NCBI GenBank assembly: GCA_963725315.1 | Contig: CAVRYA010000005.1 | Span: 62,001 to 126,000 of the forward strand | DNA from: JBBRHQ01 sp963725315 | GTDB taxonomy: Bacteria; Actinomycetota; Thermoleophilia; Solirubrobacterales; 70-9 | DNA length: 64,000 nt | Direction: 5' to 3' | The notes under the pieces: generated by a model | Told to the model about the DNA's origin: nothing | Databases searched by the model: none | The model's input: the letters and a program-made list of their open reading frames with translations, nothing else | In this document: positions 36,085 to 45,654 of the stretch, one piece after another | Layout of the letters: each line of letters begins with the position of its first letter | Numbering within the stretch: the first letter of the stretch is position 1 | Position numbers and translations under genes: made by a program

Positions 36085-36582
36085 CTAGCTGGGTAGGGAG
36101 TTGATTTCCTTCTCGAGTTCCTTGGCGTCGGCGTCGATCTGGCGCTCTTCGCTCTTCTCCGCGCGAGTCAGCGCTTTGTCGAGCTGCTCCTGGACCCGCG
36201 ACCTGCCGATCACGACCAGCGCGGCCTGGCCATCACCGAGCTGCTCGCCGAGCTCCTTGGCGTCACCGCGCGACATTCCGCCGAGCACGTGCCCGATCCC
36301 GCCACCCGCCGCGGCGCCGACGATCGCTGAGCCGATGACCGCCGGCGGAAAGATGATCCCCACGAGCGCGCCGACTGCGGCGCCCGTCCAGGCACCGTGC
36401 TGGGTCGGCTTCTCGTGCTTGGTCACGTGCACCTTGCCCTCGTCGTCCTTGTACATCAGCGCGACGTCGTAGCTGCCGACCAAATCTGCGGAGTGCAGGT
36501 CAAGCAGCGTTTCGTAGTCGGCATCGGCATCGGCGCGATCCGCGTATACCGCCGCATAGACGAAGACTTGGTCATCGCTCAT
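36085..36582 (-). CDS. DUF1269/DUF6325-like protein with glycine-zipper segment
   Basis: 165 residues: QVFVYAAVYADRADADADYE, DVALMYKDDEGKVHVTKHEK, a glycine-rich hydrophobic middle GAAVGALVGIIFPPAVIGSA with AAAGGGIGHVLGG, and QAALVVIGRSRVQEQLDKAL. These match the DUF1269 membrane-associated group in actinobacteria, often linked to stress. AGGAGGAG precedes the ATG. It reads toward the DUF899 gene at a 208-base distance. Confidence 0.75.
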   Translation of the reverse strand: MSDDQVFVYAAVYADRADADADYETLLDLHSADLVGSYDVALMYKDDEGKVHVTKHEKPTQHGAWTGAAVGALVGIIFPPAVIGSAIVGAAAGGGIGHVLGGMSRGDAKELGEQLGDGQAALVVIGRSRVQEQLDKALTRAEKSEERQIDADAKELEKEINSLPS

Positions 36583-36622
36583 CTTCTTGCTCCTCCTCCG
36601 TTATTGCCCGTTGGTTGCGAGA

Positions 36623-37156
36623 CTACCCGGGAAGGGCCTGCCCGCGCTGGCCCAAGGCGAGGACCAGGATCGCCGGCAGCCCGAGGAAGAGAAGGGTCAC
36701 CCCCAGGAACGGCAGGACGTGCCACCACGGGTCGCCGTGGTTCGAGAGATAGGCGCCCACGGCGACCGAGGTGACGATGTCGCCCGGGAAGAGGCCGAGG
36801 AGCAGGAACCCAAGCCTGAACGAGAGTTTCGGGGCTGGCGTTCTCCAGCTTGCCCATCCATCTTGGCGGCTCAGCAGTCTTCCGGGTGCGAAAGGTGTGG
36901 ATCGCGGCGATGACCAGCAGCACGAGGAGCACGACGTAGACGGTGTCATCGGATGACCCCTTGCCGGCCGCTTGGGTACTCGCGGAATAGCCGATCGTGA
37001 CGATCGCGGTGATGGAAAGCGCCGCGCCCGTGACGTAGGCCGCCGAGTTCTTCCGGCCACCCCTCGCTCGTGGCCAGGAAGATCGCTGAGGATCTGCGGG
37101 CCGGCGATCATCACGAACGCCAGCGGGAGGACCTTCGCGATGCTCACGCTTGACAC
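36623..37156 (-). CDS. GAP-family (Sap) membrane protein, frameshifted
   Basis: Six-helix transporter-like protein of the sulfolipid-1-addressing/GAP family. Read across frames it is continuous: SIAKVLPLAFVMIAGPQILS, then IFLATSEGW near 37082, NSAAYVTGAALSITAIVTIG-like from ~37046, VYVVLLVLLVIAAIHTFRTR, and from ~36834 KLSFRLGFLLLGLFPGDIV, HVLPFLGVTLLFLGLPAIL. Three one-base indels are needed. Family members export glycolipids in mycobacteria; here no substrate can be named, though it is next to the glycan region. GTG 37156 is the likely start. Confidence 0.65.
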   Translation of the reverse strand: MSSVSIAKVLPLAFVMIAGPQILSDLPGHERGVAGRTRRPTSRARRFPSPRSSRSAIPRVPKRPARGHPMTPSTSCSSCCWSSPRSTPFAPGRLLSRQDGWASWRTPAPKLSFRLGFLLLGLFPGDIVTSVAVGAYLSNHGDPWWHVLPFLGVTLLFLGLPAILVLALGQRGQALPG

Positions 37157-37325
37157 ACTTTCCAGTCAGGGACGCCCACTCTAGCCTTCTCTACATCCGG
37201 TCAGCGAGCGGCCCACGGGCCATCTCGACCGGGACGATCGTGGTCTCAGGAGGGGCGCGCCCCCGTTTCGCTCTCGCATCCACGATGGCCGTGATCCACC
37301 CGATACAGCGGGCGATCGGCCTCCA

Positions 37326-37456
37326 ATGGGCAGACAAGGCCCCGAGTCCGACGCGGTCCAGGTCGCCAAAGCGGATGTGCCGCAAACCGCCCACCGGAGC
37401 CGTAATCTGCGCTCAGGCCCCGATAGCTCAGCTGGATAGAGCGACTCCCTCCCTAA
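37326..37456 (+). repeat. Left copy of the tRNA-Arg repeat with 5' flank
   Basis: Direct repeat of the tRNA-Arg locus at 59575-59709: the 16 bases at 37326-37341 match 59575-59590 exactly, and a block reading CGCAAACCGCCCA-CGGAGCCGTAATCT (one mismatch) lies before both tRNA 5' ends. Similarity continues to 37456, then stops abruptly. It marks the left edge of the accessory region. Small indels separate the copies, so the duplication is not brand new. Confidence 0.7.
37417..37456 (+). pseudogene. Truncated tRNA-Arg (5' half)
   Basis: Reads as the 5' half of tRNA-Arg(CCT): acceptor GCCCCGA, D-arm GCTCAGCTGGATAGAGC, anticodon stem ACTCC and most of the loop with one extra C, then the sequence diverges after TAAG. 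No 3' anticodon stem, T-arm or acceptor strand follows, so it cannot be a functional tRNA. Confidence 0.85.
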
Positions 37457-37534
37457 GCAATGCCGATTCGTGCGTGGCCGTGCCTGGTGGAGGGCCGCGG
37501 ATGCGGGCCGATTCGACCCGATACGACGCGATTT

Positions 37535-37558
37535 AGGCAGAAATCGCGGCTTCTGCCT
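37535..37558. terminator. Hairpin, possible terminator
   Basis: Perfect 8-base stem (AGGCAGAA / TTCTGCCT) with an 8-base loop. It lies after the broken tRNA and 142 bases beyond the end of the leftward gene 37700-38119, without a T-run. The stretch 37457-37699 shows no other feature. Confidence 0.35.
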
Positions 37559-37699
37559 ATTGACTCAGGGACACGCCATGAGTCGCGTCTATTCGCGGAA
37601 GCGGAGCGCGCGATCTTCCGTAAACGCGGAGAGCATCGCTTGGGGCCAACGGCTTCCGGGAAGCCTGGGGCTGAGGACCGCAAACGGGCAAGGCAGTCG

Positions 37700-38119
37700 C
37701 TACCTGTACAGCATGAGCCGCCTCCCGACGTCCCCAAGGTGCCGGTTGAGCAGGTGGAGAGCATCGTCCCCGAACTGCCGCGTCTCGGTATGCAGGCGCT
37801 TGGCGACCGAGGGCGCCGGTCCCGGCGCCGCGAGCACCCGGAACGCGTGGAGAGCGTCGCGCCGCGCCTGGCCGCGCGTCTCGTTGATGATTGGGATAAG
37901 CAGCGAACGGAACTGGTGGCGCAGTGGCCGGATGGTGTTGGCGTCGAAGGCGTCGCGCTCCCTGTCCCAGGCGGCAGCGTCCTTCCTGTACTGGGTCTGT
38001 TGGCCTCGCAGCCACGCTCTCTCCTGGCCGGGCGTGGGCCGCAGGGAGTCGGCAGCGGCGAAAGCGGTGCCTCCCAGGACCGCAACGGAAGCGAGGATGA
38101 CAACGAATCGTCTGGTCAT
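37700..38119 (-). CDS. Secreted hypothetical protein
   Basis: 139 residues: signal peptide MTRRFVVILASVAVLGGTAF ending near AAADS, then a mature helical domain (TPGQERAWLRGQQTQYRKDA, ARRDALHAFRVLAAPG, FGDDALHLLNRHLGDVGRR). GGAG stands seven bases before ATG 38119. No cysteines stand out and no family is recognised. It diverges from the sulfotransferase fusion gene, with about 220 bases between starts. Confidence 0.6.
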   Translation of the reverse strand: MTRRFVVILASVAVLGGTAFAAADSLRPTPGQERAWLRGQQTQYRKDAAAWDRERDAFDANTIRPLRHQFRSLLIPIINETRGQARRDALHAFRVLAAPGPAPSVAKRLHTETRQFGDDALHLLNRHLGDVGRRLMLYR

Positions 38120-38339
38120 CGTTCTCCTTTGTCCGTAGGCGAAGCGGCCGACCCGGGCGAATGGCGCGAGCAACGTCGCCACCTGTTCCTCGCGCACAGC
38201 CTCCCACAAGCCCTCATCGCCACTTCGGGCGCCCGTCTTGAGAGGAGCTTCGCGGCCGACTGAATCATCTGGGGAGGCGTTGGCAGATGTCGCCTGCCGT
38301 CGCACAAGACCGTGCGCGTCAGGTACGTTGCCTCTCCGT

Positions 38340-41300
38340 ATGTCGTCCAGGCACGTCGCCTCGCAGGCGCAGGAATCGGCGGTCGCGGTGGCCAACGTGC
38401 GGCTCCTCGAGGTCGACCCCGGTACCGTTCTCGACTTCCGGCTCGCCTCCCCCGACTCCGATACCGTCCTCGAGGACCTTGCCCTGGAGGTAAGGGGGTC
38501 CATCGTCACACAGGCGGGGTCTCGGCCGGAGGCGATCGAGGTGGTGTGGGGGCGCGAGGTGGTGCGCGAGCTCGCGGTCGACGTCTCGAGGGGCGCCGAG
38601 GGAAGGAGACGAGGGGGCGCGGCCCGCGCCAGGGGCAGGTTCCACGGCTTCGTCGGGGCGTTGAGATTGCCCCCGAGTTTTCGGCTCTCGCTCGTCGCTC
38701 GCCTCGGGGACGGCCGTCGCATCAGGGTCGCGGAGATCGTCGGCCGTCGCGCGAGCCTAGAGCCCGAACGTGGCTGGGCGGGTGCGCGGGGAGCGTTCGT
38801 GTCGAGCCCGAGCGGGCGAACTGGGACGACGTGGATCGTCCAGCTCCTCGGGCAGCACCCCCAGCTTCTCGCCCACCCCCCGTTCGGCGTCGAGCCCAGG
38901 CCGGCCAGCTACTGGATCGAGGCGGCGATGGCGCTTACCGAGCCCGGCAGCTACAAGCGCATGCTGCGGCCGAACATGGACCACGAACGCTGGTGGCTCG
39001 GGGAGTGGCCGGAGGCCGATCGCGGCCCCATCGACGACCCGCTGCTGCGGCGCTATCTCGGGGAGCGCCGCTCGAGGGAGATCGCGGCATGGGCTCGGGA
39101 GCAGATCATCGACTTCTACCGGGTGGTCGCCGAGGGGCAGGAAAAGACGGACGCCGCCGTGTTCGTCGAGAAGGCACCGATGGGCCGCTTGCGGCTCGAG
39201 CTCCTCGGTGACCTCCTGCCAGGGACGAGGGAGATCGCGCTGTTTCGCGATCCCCGCGACACGCTCTGCTCGATCCTCGCCTACTCCGCCCGCAACCCGC
39301 GCGCTGCGCTGGTCAGCAGCGAGCCGGCGGCCCACGACGATTTCCTCGAAGAGCTGGCCGCCTCATTTCGCGGCCTGCTCGCCGAATGCCGTCAGCGCCC
39401 GGAGCAGACGCTGGTCGTCCGCTACGAGGACCTGATCGCGGACCAGCTGCCGACGCTGAGGGGCATCCTCGACCACCTCGAGGTCGAAGGCTCAGACGCG
39501 ATCGTCACCGCGATGGTCGACAAGGCGGCGGGAGGCTCGGACCGGCTCGAGCGGCACAGGACCAGCGGCGGGGCGGCGTCGGCGTCGATCGGGCGGTGGG
39601 AGCGTGACATGGACCCCGGCCTTCGCCTGAGATCGGCGGACGTCTTCCGTGACGTCCTTTCCGACCTCGGGTATTCGAGCGCCACCTCGGTAGTCGCTCC
39701 CGGCACGCTCGACCGGCGGGCCGACGAGGTGACGGGCGCCACGGCCGCAAGCGGTGAGGAGGATCCGACCGCCGGGCTGTGCGGCCTGATCCGGACGGTC
39801 GACGCTCGGCGCTGGCGTCACGTCTACTCGTTCGGAGACCTGCCCGGCGACGGGGACGACGAGGCCGCCGAGCTCGGGGCCGTGCTGGCGACGAGTGGGA
39901 CGGACCGCGTCGCTGTCTGGCTCGAGGGCGACGGCCGCGTGGTGACCGAGGCCTACGGCGCCAAGGCAACCCGGCCACGCCTGGCTAGCTCGACGCGGTG
40001 GATCCTCGCGCCGCTGCGCTGGCGCGACACGGGCAGGTTGCCGGGCCGGGTGCGGCGCGTGCTGAGCAGGCTTCGGCGGTGGCTTGGCAGGGCGTCGGCA
40101 AAGCGTCGCAGCGAGCCGCTGCGCGACCGTGACGTGGTGGGCTATCTGCACACCACGGGCGGCGTTTCGAGGCTACCGCTGTTCTCGGCCATCCATCCGA
40201 TCACCGGCGACCAGCTCCTCAGCACCCGCAGAAACGAGGCGGACGAGCTCGGCTACGGCGATCCGACGCGACTGGGCTTCCTCGTCGCCGCCGCCCCTCT
40301 CACCCGCGTCCTTGGCTGGCAGCGGACCGTGCTGCCCTGGGCGTACCGGCTGGGACGGAAACGGCGGGCGGGTCCGGCTGGCGCGCGTGGCGGCCTCGCG
40401 CGGCCGGATGGCTCGCAAATTCCACGCGACGCCCTGCGGGTGTCGGGATGGGCGATCTTCGCGAGGGAGTCGGTCAGCCGAGTCGACGTGCTGGTGAACG
40501 GGTCGCTGGTCGGGCGCGCAAGGATCGGCATTCAGCGGCCGAAGCTCGAGGGCGACGGGAACCCCGAGGCGGCGACTGCCGGGTTCGACCTTCGGATTCC
40601 CCCGTCCAGCGTCCCGGCCGGGGTCAACCGCGCGACAGTGGAGGCGGTTGTGGTCGGCGAGAGCGGCTCGCAGTTCAGGTTGGCGCCACCGCACACGATC
40701 GAGCTCACCAGCCCGATCACGCCGGTGTCGGAGCAGGACGTGCAGGAAGCGCAACCGCGGGCCGACCCCGGGGCCCCGGTCGCCGAGCTCGACCTCGGGC
40801 CGAGGCGCCGCCGTGCCAATGGCGCCTCTGCGGATGCCGTCATCAAGGTGGCCGCGTTCGCGCACAGCCTCGACACAGGCGGCGCACAGCGCACGCTACT
40901 CGAGCAGCTGAAGCGACTGCAGGAGACGGGGCGGTTCGCCGCCAGCGTGGTCGCGCCGCGCCCAGGCGCCCTTCAGGACCGGTTCGAGGAGCTCGGGATA
41001 CCGGTTCACGTGACCGGCGATTTCCCGATCGCGGGCGTCGATGAGTATGAGGCTCGCCTCGGCGAGACCGCCGTCTGGGTTGAGGCCCAGCAGCCGGACG
41101 TGATCATGGTCAACACCCTGGGAGCGTTCATCGGGCATCGACGTCGCCACCCGGCTCGGCGTCCCCAGCGCCTGGATCATCCACGAGAGCTACGAGCTCC
41201 CGGTGTGGTGGCAGATGATGGCCAGGCGAGACGAGGCCCGACGCCTACATCCTGCGCCGGTGCTCCGAGGCGTTGCGGACCACCGACGCGGCGATCTTCC

Positions 41301-42025
41301 CGGCCGATGCGACGCGGGTGTTGTTCGAGCCGTACATCGATCGAGCGCGGACGTTCACCGCGCCGTGCGGGGTCGAGTTCGCCGACATCGACGCCTACCA
41401 GCGGCAGATCGACGCCGGCGACGCACGCCGTCGGCTCGGGATCGATCCCGATTCCACCCTGGTCCTCTCGCTCGGGATCATGGAGCCGCGGAAGGGACAG
41501 AGCGTTCTGGCTCGAGCCTGGGCTCGGATCAATCGCCGACATCCAAATGCGGAGCTGGCCCTGGTTGGCGCCACGGACAGCCCCTACTGCACAGGTGTGC
41601 GGCGCTACGTCGCGGCCGCCGGGATCGCCAACAGCTGCCGCCTGTTACCGCCGACGTCCGAACCCTGGGCCTGGCACGCCGCCGCCGACTTCTTCGTGTT
41701 GTCGTCGGACATCGAGTCCGCCCCCGTCGTCCTCGCGGAGGCGATGGCGTTCGAGACGCCGTCCGTCGCCACCGGTGTCTTCGGCGTCGCCGAGCTCATC
41801 CGAAACCACCGCGACGGATTCCTGTGCGAACCGAACGACGTCGACGATCTCGCTCGCACCCTTGATCGCGTCCTGGGGCTCGACCACGAGCAGCTCCAGA
41901 GGATCGCCGTCAGCGGCAGCCGGCGGGCGCGGGAGCATCACGATCCAGAGCGCTTCGCCATGCGGCTCGGGCGCCTACTAGAGGGCTTGGGGCGGGACCG
42001 CGAGCGAATGCCGGCTTGGGGCTGA
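38340..42025 (+). CDS. Sulfotransferase-glycosyltransferase (GT4) fusion protein
   Basis: About 1,230 residues in four parts. ~1-130: beta-rich N-terminus. ~150-450: P-loop sulfotransferase with 5'-phosphosulfate loop SSPSGRTGTTWIVQLLGQHP, VEKAPMGRLRLELLGDLLPG and 3'-phosphate site ALFRDPRDTLCSILAYSARN. ~480-830: an unnamed middle region (RLPLFSAIHPITGDQLLSTR) and a beta-sandwich-like segment (ALRVSGWAIFARESVSRVDV). ~860-1230: GT4 glycosyltransferase, FAHSLDTGGAQRTLLEQLKR, STLVLSLGIMEPRKGQSVLA, ESAPVVLAEAMAFETPSVAT. One-base changes are needed near 41142 and 41235; the bridging frame reads GIDVATRLGVPSAWIIHESY. It probably adds a sugar and sulfates the same glycan. Confidence 0.8.
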
Positions 42026-42105
42026 AGGCCGCCCGACCCGGCGAACGTCCGGACTCCGGGCGATAGAGCGGTATTTGGGGCGCTCGAGGTGGCGTGCCAG
42101 CTCCA

Positions 42106-42960
42106 TTACAGCTTCTCGGCGACCACGCGAGCCGCGCGCCTGGACGACATCACCGCCGCGAAGCAGATGCACAGGAAGGCGAGCAGCGGAGCGAGCGCGG
42201 CGAGCGTCGAGCCGGAGGCCTCGATCCACGTTGGCGCGCTCGAATCGATGATCCACACGCGCGCCTGCGCCAAGATTGGCGACAAGGGGTTTACCACCTC
42301 GACGGCGCGCAAGAACCCGGGTGGCAGGAAGCCGAGCGGATAGATGATCGTGCTGCCGTAGAACAGGAGCCTCGTGAACACGGGCCACACCTGGGCGACG
42401 TCACGATGGGTCACGTATAGCGCGGAGACCAACGCCGCCGTGGCGACCGTCAGCGCCACCAACTCGGTGGCGATCACCGGGAACAGGAGCCACGTCCACA
42501 TCGGCTCGACCCCGTAGGCGACTATCCACACGAACACGACCAAGAGCGCGCTGAGCGCAACCAGCCCTGCGGTCATCACGGCCGACAGCGGCAGGACCAA
42601 CCGCGGAATGTCCATCTTGCGGACCAGCCCTCTGGCCGTCATCGAACGAACCGACCGGTTGGTCGCCTCGGCGAAGAAATTGAACAGCGTGATGTTCAGC
42701 AGGAGGATCACCGGATAGTCCGGGATCTGGCCCCCGAACCTGATGACACGTGTGAAGATCACGTACAGGATCCCGAACAGCATCAGCGGTCGCGCGATCG
42801 TCCACAGGTAGCTGAACGTGGAGTCGGCGTAGCGGCCCTTGTAGTCCGACAGCGACGTGAGCCATAGGAGGTGCCAGAATCGGCGACGGCCACCGCCAAG
42901 CGCCGATGGGCCTCGGATCGGTCGGGGAACGTCGGTGAGGGTTTCCCCGGCTGCCGTCAT
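42106..42960 (-). CDS. wzm: Polysaccharide ABC exporter permease (Wzm-like)
   Basis: 284 residues, six membrane helices, ABC-2 type: SLSDYKGRYADSTFSYLWTI, PLMLFGILYVIFTRVIRFGG, LLLNITLFNFFAEATNRSVR, RKMDIPRLVLPLSAVMTAGL, PVFTRLLFYGSTIIYPLGFL. Family members export lipid-linked polysaccharide, O-antigen or teichoic acid. The ATG overlaps the stop of the ATPase gene (ATGA), the canonical Wzt-Wzm pair order. Confidence 0.9.
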   Translation of the reverse strand: MTAAGETLTDVPRPIRGPSALGGGRRRFWHLLWLTSLSDYKGRYADSTFSYLWTIARPLMLFGILYVIFTRVIRFGGQIPDYPVILLLNITLFNFFAEATNRSVRSMTARGLVRKMDIPRLVLPLSAVMTAGLVALSALLVVFVWIVAYGVEPMWTWLLFPVIATELVALTVATAALVSALYVTHRDVAQVWPVFTRLLFYGSTIIYPLGFLPPGFLRAVEVVNPLSPILAQARVWIIDSSAPTWIEASGSTLAALAPLLAFLCICFAAVMSSRRAARVVAEKL

Positions 42961-44216
42961 CTTCTTGCGTCGGCGGGCTCATCCGCGTCTGACTCGACAT
43001 CGACCTCGTACTTCAAGCTCACCGGGCCGCCCCGAGGAACCCGCTCGCCGGCAACTCGGAAGCCGCGCGTGTCGATCGCCGAGACCGCGACCGGGTTGCC
43101 GCTCGGCGCCGTGTGCATGATCGCCCAACTCAGAGTGTAGCTCCCCGGCGCGAGCCGGTTCTCGACCGTGGCGCGGACGCGGAGCCGTTGCCGCGGAGCG
43201 AGATCGCGCTCGCTCCCATCGAGCCTCGCGCTGTCGGCGAAGAGCCTGGTCCCGTGGGCGTCGCGGACCTCCAGCCACAGCCTCGTCCCGCGGATCGGCC
43301 GCTCGATGACGACGACGCCCTCGAGCGAGATCGGCTCGCCGGGATCGACGCGGCCGGCCTCGCCACGCCCCCGCACGCGCGCACTCGCAACCCTGGCGCG
43401 AAGGCGCGGCGAGACCGGAACGTCGCCGTCGCCTCCGTCGCCGCGGATCTTCCCGCCGGGTCGGCGCTCGGCCTGCTCGCGGTTGAGCTCGAGATAGCGC
43501 GCGGTGATCTCGTCGGTCGCGCCGATCGCTGCGACCTCGCCTCGTTCCAAGAGCAGCGCGCGATCGCAGAGCTGCTCGATCGCCGACATCGAATGGGTGA
43601 CCAGGATGACGGTCTTTCCTCGGTCCCTGAGGTCGAGGAAGGTTTCCGAGGCCTTCTGCTGGAAGGCCGCGTCACCGACCGACATGACCTCGTCGAACAG
43701 GTAGACGTCGGGGTCCGCCTGCACCATCACGGAGAACCCCAGCCGGAGTCGCATCCCCGAGGAGAAGTGCTTGAGCTTCGCCTCCGCGAAGTCCCCGATC
43801 TCGGCGAACTCCATCACCGGGGCGAGGCGTTCCATCATCTCCTCGGGCGTGCGCCCGAGCATCACCCCGTTGATGACGATGTTCTCACGGGCCGAGAGCT
43901 CCGGATTGAAGCCGACGCCGAGCTCGAGGAACGGGCCGATCCGACCGGCCACGTTGATGCTTCCACTGTCGGCGGCATGGATACCGGCCACCATCTTCAA
44001 CAGCGTGCTCTTGCCCGAACCGTTCCGGCCGGCGACCGCGAAGAACTCGCCCTTCCTGACGTCGAACGAGACCCCGTTGAGGGCCAGCATCTCGCGCTTG
44101 CCGGACCTCTCGAACGTGCGGGCGAGGCGACCTCGGACGCCGTCACCGGTCAGGATCGGGACGCGAAACGCCTTGGTCAAGTCGCGGACCTGAACCGCGT
44201 CCGGATGTACCGCCAC
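42957..44216 (-). CDS. wzt: Polysaccharide ABC exporter ATPase with C-terminal glycan-binding domain (Wzt-like)
   Basis: 419 residues. ATPase: VRDLTKAFRVPI, Walker A AVAGRNGSGKSTLLKMVAG, signature HFSSGMRLRLGFSVM, Walker B VYLFDEVMSVGDAAFQQK, H-loop ILVTHSMSAIEQL. Residues ~260-419 form a Wzt_C-like beta-sandwich (PISLEGVVVIERPIRGTRLW, LSWAIMHTAPSGNPVAVSAI), which in E. coli O9a recognises the terminally modified glycan chain before export. Export coupled to a chain-end modification, here possibly sulfation, is an inference. Coupled to wzm by ATGA. Confidence 0.9.
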   Translation of the reverse strand: MAVHPDAVQVRDLTKAFRVPILTGDGVRGRLARTFERSGKREMLALNGVSFDVRKGEFFAVAGRNGSGKSTLLKMVAGIHAADSGSINVAGRIGPFLELGVGFNPELSARENIVINGVMLGRTPEEMMERLAPVMEFAEIGDFAEAKLKHFSSGMRLRLGFSVMVQADPDVYLFDEVMSVGDAAFQQKASETFLDLRDRGKTVILVTHSMSAIEQLCDRALLLERGEVAAIGATDEITARYLELNREQAERRPGGKIRGDGGDGDVPVSPRLRARVASARVRGRGEAGRVDPGEPISLEGVVVIERPIRGTRLWLEVRDAHGTRLFADSARLDGSERDLAPRQRLRVRATVENRLAPGSYTLSWAIMHTAPSGNPVAVSAIDTRGFRVAGERVPRGGPVSLKYEVDVESDADEPADARR

Positions 44217-44333
44217 GAGCCCGAAGCATAACCAGCGCCGTCCCCGCGGCAGCGGTCATTCCAGGGGAAACGGAGTTGGCGTCCCGATCGGCGGGCCTCC
44301 GGGGCATTGACTATCGTGCCCGAAAGGTTGTCC

Positions 44334-45647
44334 ATGCGCTCTGCGCCAGCTCGACGTCGGCTGGGGCTGGAAGGCGCGTCAATCTGGCCGATGGCAACGC
44401 AGCCCGAGACTCCACACAAGCAAGGAGGCCGATCCGCCGGGGGGTCTGACCGCGCGGTCGCGGCTGGCGACCGTCCCGAGCGGGTCGCCCGCGGCCGTGA
44501 CGAGGTCGCATCGGTCGAGGCCGAGCGGGACGCGGCGCGAGCCGAGCTGGTAAAGGCAACCAAGAGGCTCCGTCGGCGCGAGCAGCGCATCGCTTCGCTG
44601 ACCGCCTCGGTCCAGCGCGAGAAGGCGGCGGCCCACCACACGCGCGCCGAGCTGGTCCGGGTGCGAGCGGCGGCCGAGGCGCCTCCTCCCCTCTTCTTCA
44701 TCGTCGGCCAGGCGAAATCCGGGACGTCCTGGGTGATGAGGATGCTCGACGCCCATCCCGAGGTGCTCGCCAGGGGCGAGGGCCGGCTCTTCGGGAGCAG
44801 CTACAAGCGCGCGGACGTCAAGTGGATGAAGAGCAAGACGCTGCAGCCGAGCTCGCTCCACCGCGCGCTGCTCGACGCCGACTACCTGCGAAGTTGGGTC
44901 GAGCGCTCCGTGTGGACCCGCGACGGCGATACCAACTCGCAGCTGGACGCGTTGACGCGGGCCGCCGTGGTCCACTTCCTGACCGCCGCGCTCGACGGGT
45001 CCGAGGCGCGAATAGTCGGTGACAAGACTCCATTCCTGAGTCCGGACATGCTGGCGGAGCTGGCATCGATCTGCCCGACTGCGAAGGTGATCCACGTGAT
45101 TCGTGACGGGCGCGACGTCGCCGTCTCGGCCATGCATCACCTGTGGAATCACAGTGTCGACCTCGGAGGGGGACACGACCTTACGGCGGCGGAGAAGGAG
45201 ATCCGCGACGCCTACCGCGCCGATCCGGACAAGTTCCACAAGGCAGGCAGGACGATCTTCACGCCCGAGCGCGTGGCGCTGCTGGCCGAGGCCTGGGGAG
45301 CACACGTCTCGCGCGCGATGGCGGATGGCCCTCGCCTCCTGGGCTCCGGTTACACGGAGGTTCGGTTCGAGGCGCTGGCGAGCCGGACGCTGCCCGAGGC
45401 GCGCCGGCTGTTCGGCTTCCTTGGCGTCGACTCGCGCGCGATAGTCGCGCGTCCTTGCGTCGACAGGGCTAGGTTCGAGCGGTGGTCGAAGGGTCGAAAG
45501 CGCGGCACCGAGGACTCGAGCTCGTTCTTCCGCAAGGGGATCGTCGGCGACTGGCGGAACTTCTTCACCGACCGAGATGAGTCGATCTTCCGGGAGGAGG
45601 CGGGGGACCTCCTGCGCGAACTCGGCTACGACTCCGGCGCCTCGTAG
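44334..45647 (+). CDS. Sulfotransferase-family protein with N-terminal coiled coil
   Basis: About 437 residues. A basic coiled-coil region (~45-120: AERDAARAELVKATKRLRRR) precedes the sulfotransferase domain: PAPS 5' loop FFIVGQAKSGTSWVMRMLDA, EVLARGEGRLFG, VGDKTPFLSPDMLAELASIC, 3' phosphate site VIHVIRDGRDVAVSAMHHLW, and the C-terminal ESIFREEAGDLLRELGYDSG. It shares many of these with the C-terminal half of the fusion at 49790. ATG 44334 with AAAGG at a proper distance is preferred; an upstream TTG and a later ATG (44391) are alternatives. It diverges from wzt. Confidence 0.82.
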   Translation: MRSAPARRRLGLEGASIWPMATQPETPHKQGGRSAGGSDRAVAAGDRPERVARGRDEVASVEAERDAARAELVKATKRLRRREQRIASLTASVQREKAAAHHTRAELVRVRAAAEAPPPLFFIVGQAKSGTSWVMRMLDAHPEVLARGEGRLFGSSYKRADVKWMKSKTLQPSSLHRALLDADYLRSWVERSVWTRDGDTNSQLDALTRAAVVHFLTAALDGSEARIVGDKTPFLSPDMLAELASICPTAKVIHVIRDGRDVAVSAMHHLWNHSVDLGGGHDLTAAEKEIRDAYRADPDKFHKAGRTIFTPERVALLAEAWGAHVSRAMADGPRLLGSGYTEVRFEALASRTLPEARRLFGFLGVDSRAIVARPCVDRARFERWSKGRKRGTEDSSSFFRKGIVGDWRNFFTDRDESIFREEAGDLLRELGYDSGAS

Positions 45648-45654
45648 CCGCGCC

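Noticed and set aside
37417..37456. Functional tRNA-Arg
   Set aside because: The sequence leaves the tRNA consensus in the anticodon loop and no T-arm or 3' acceptor strand follows.
41978..42388. 136-residue minus-strand protein next to wzm
   Set aside because: Overlaps the 3' part of wzm and the end of the fusion gene in a shadow frame; no motif.
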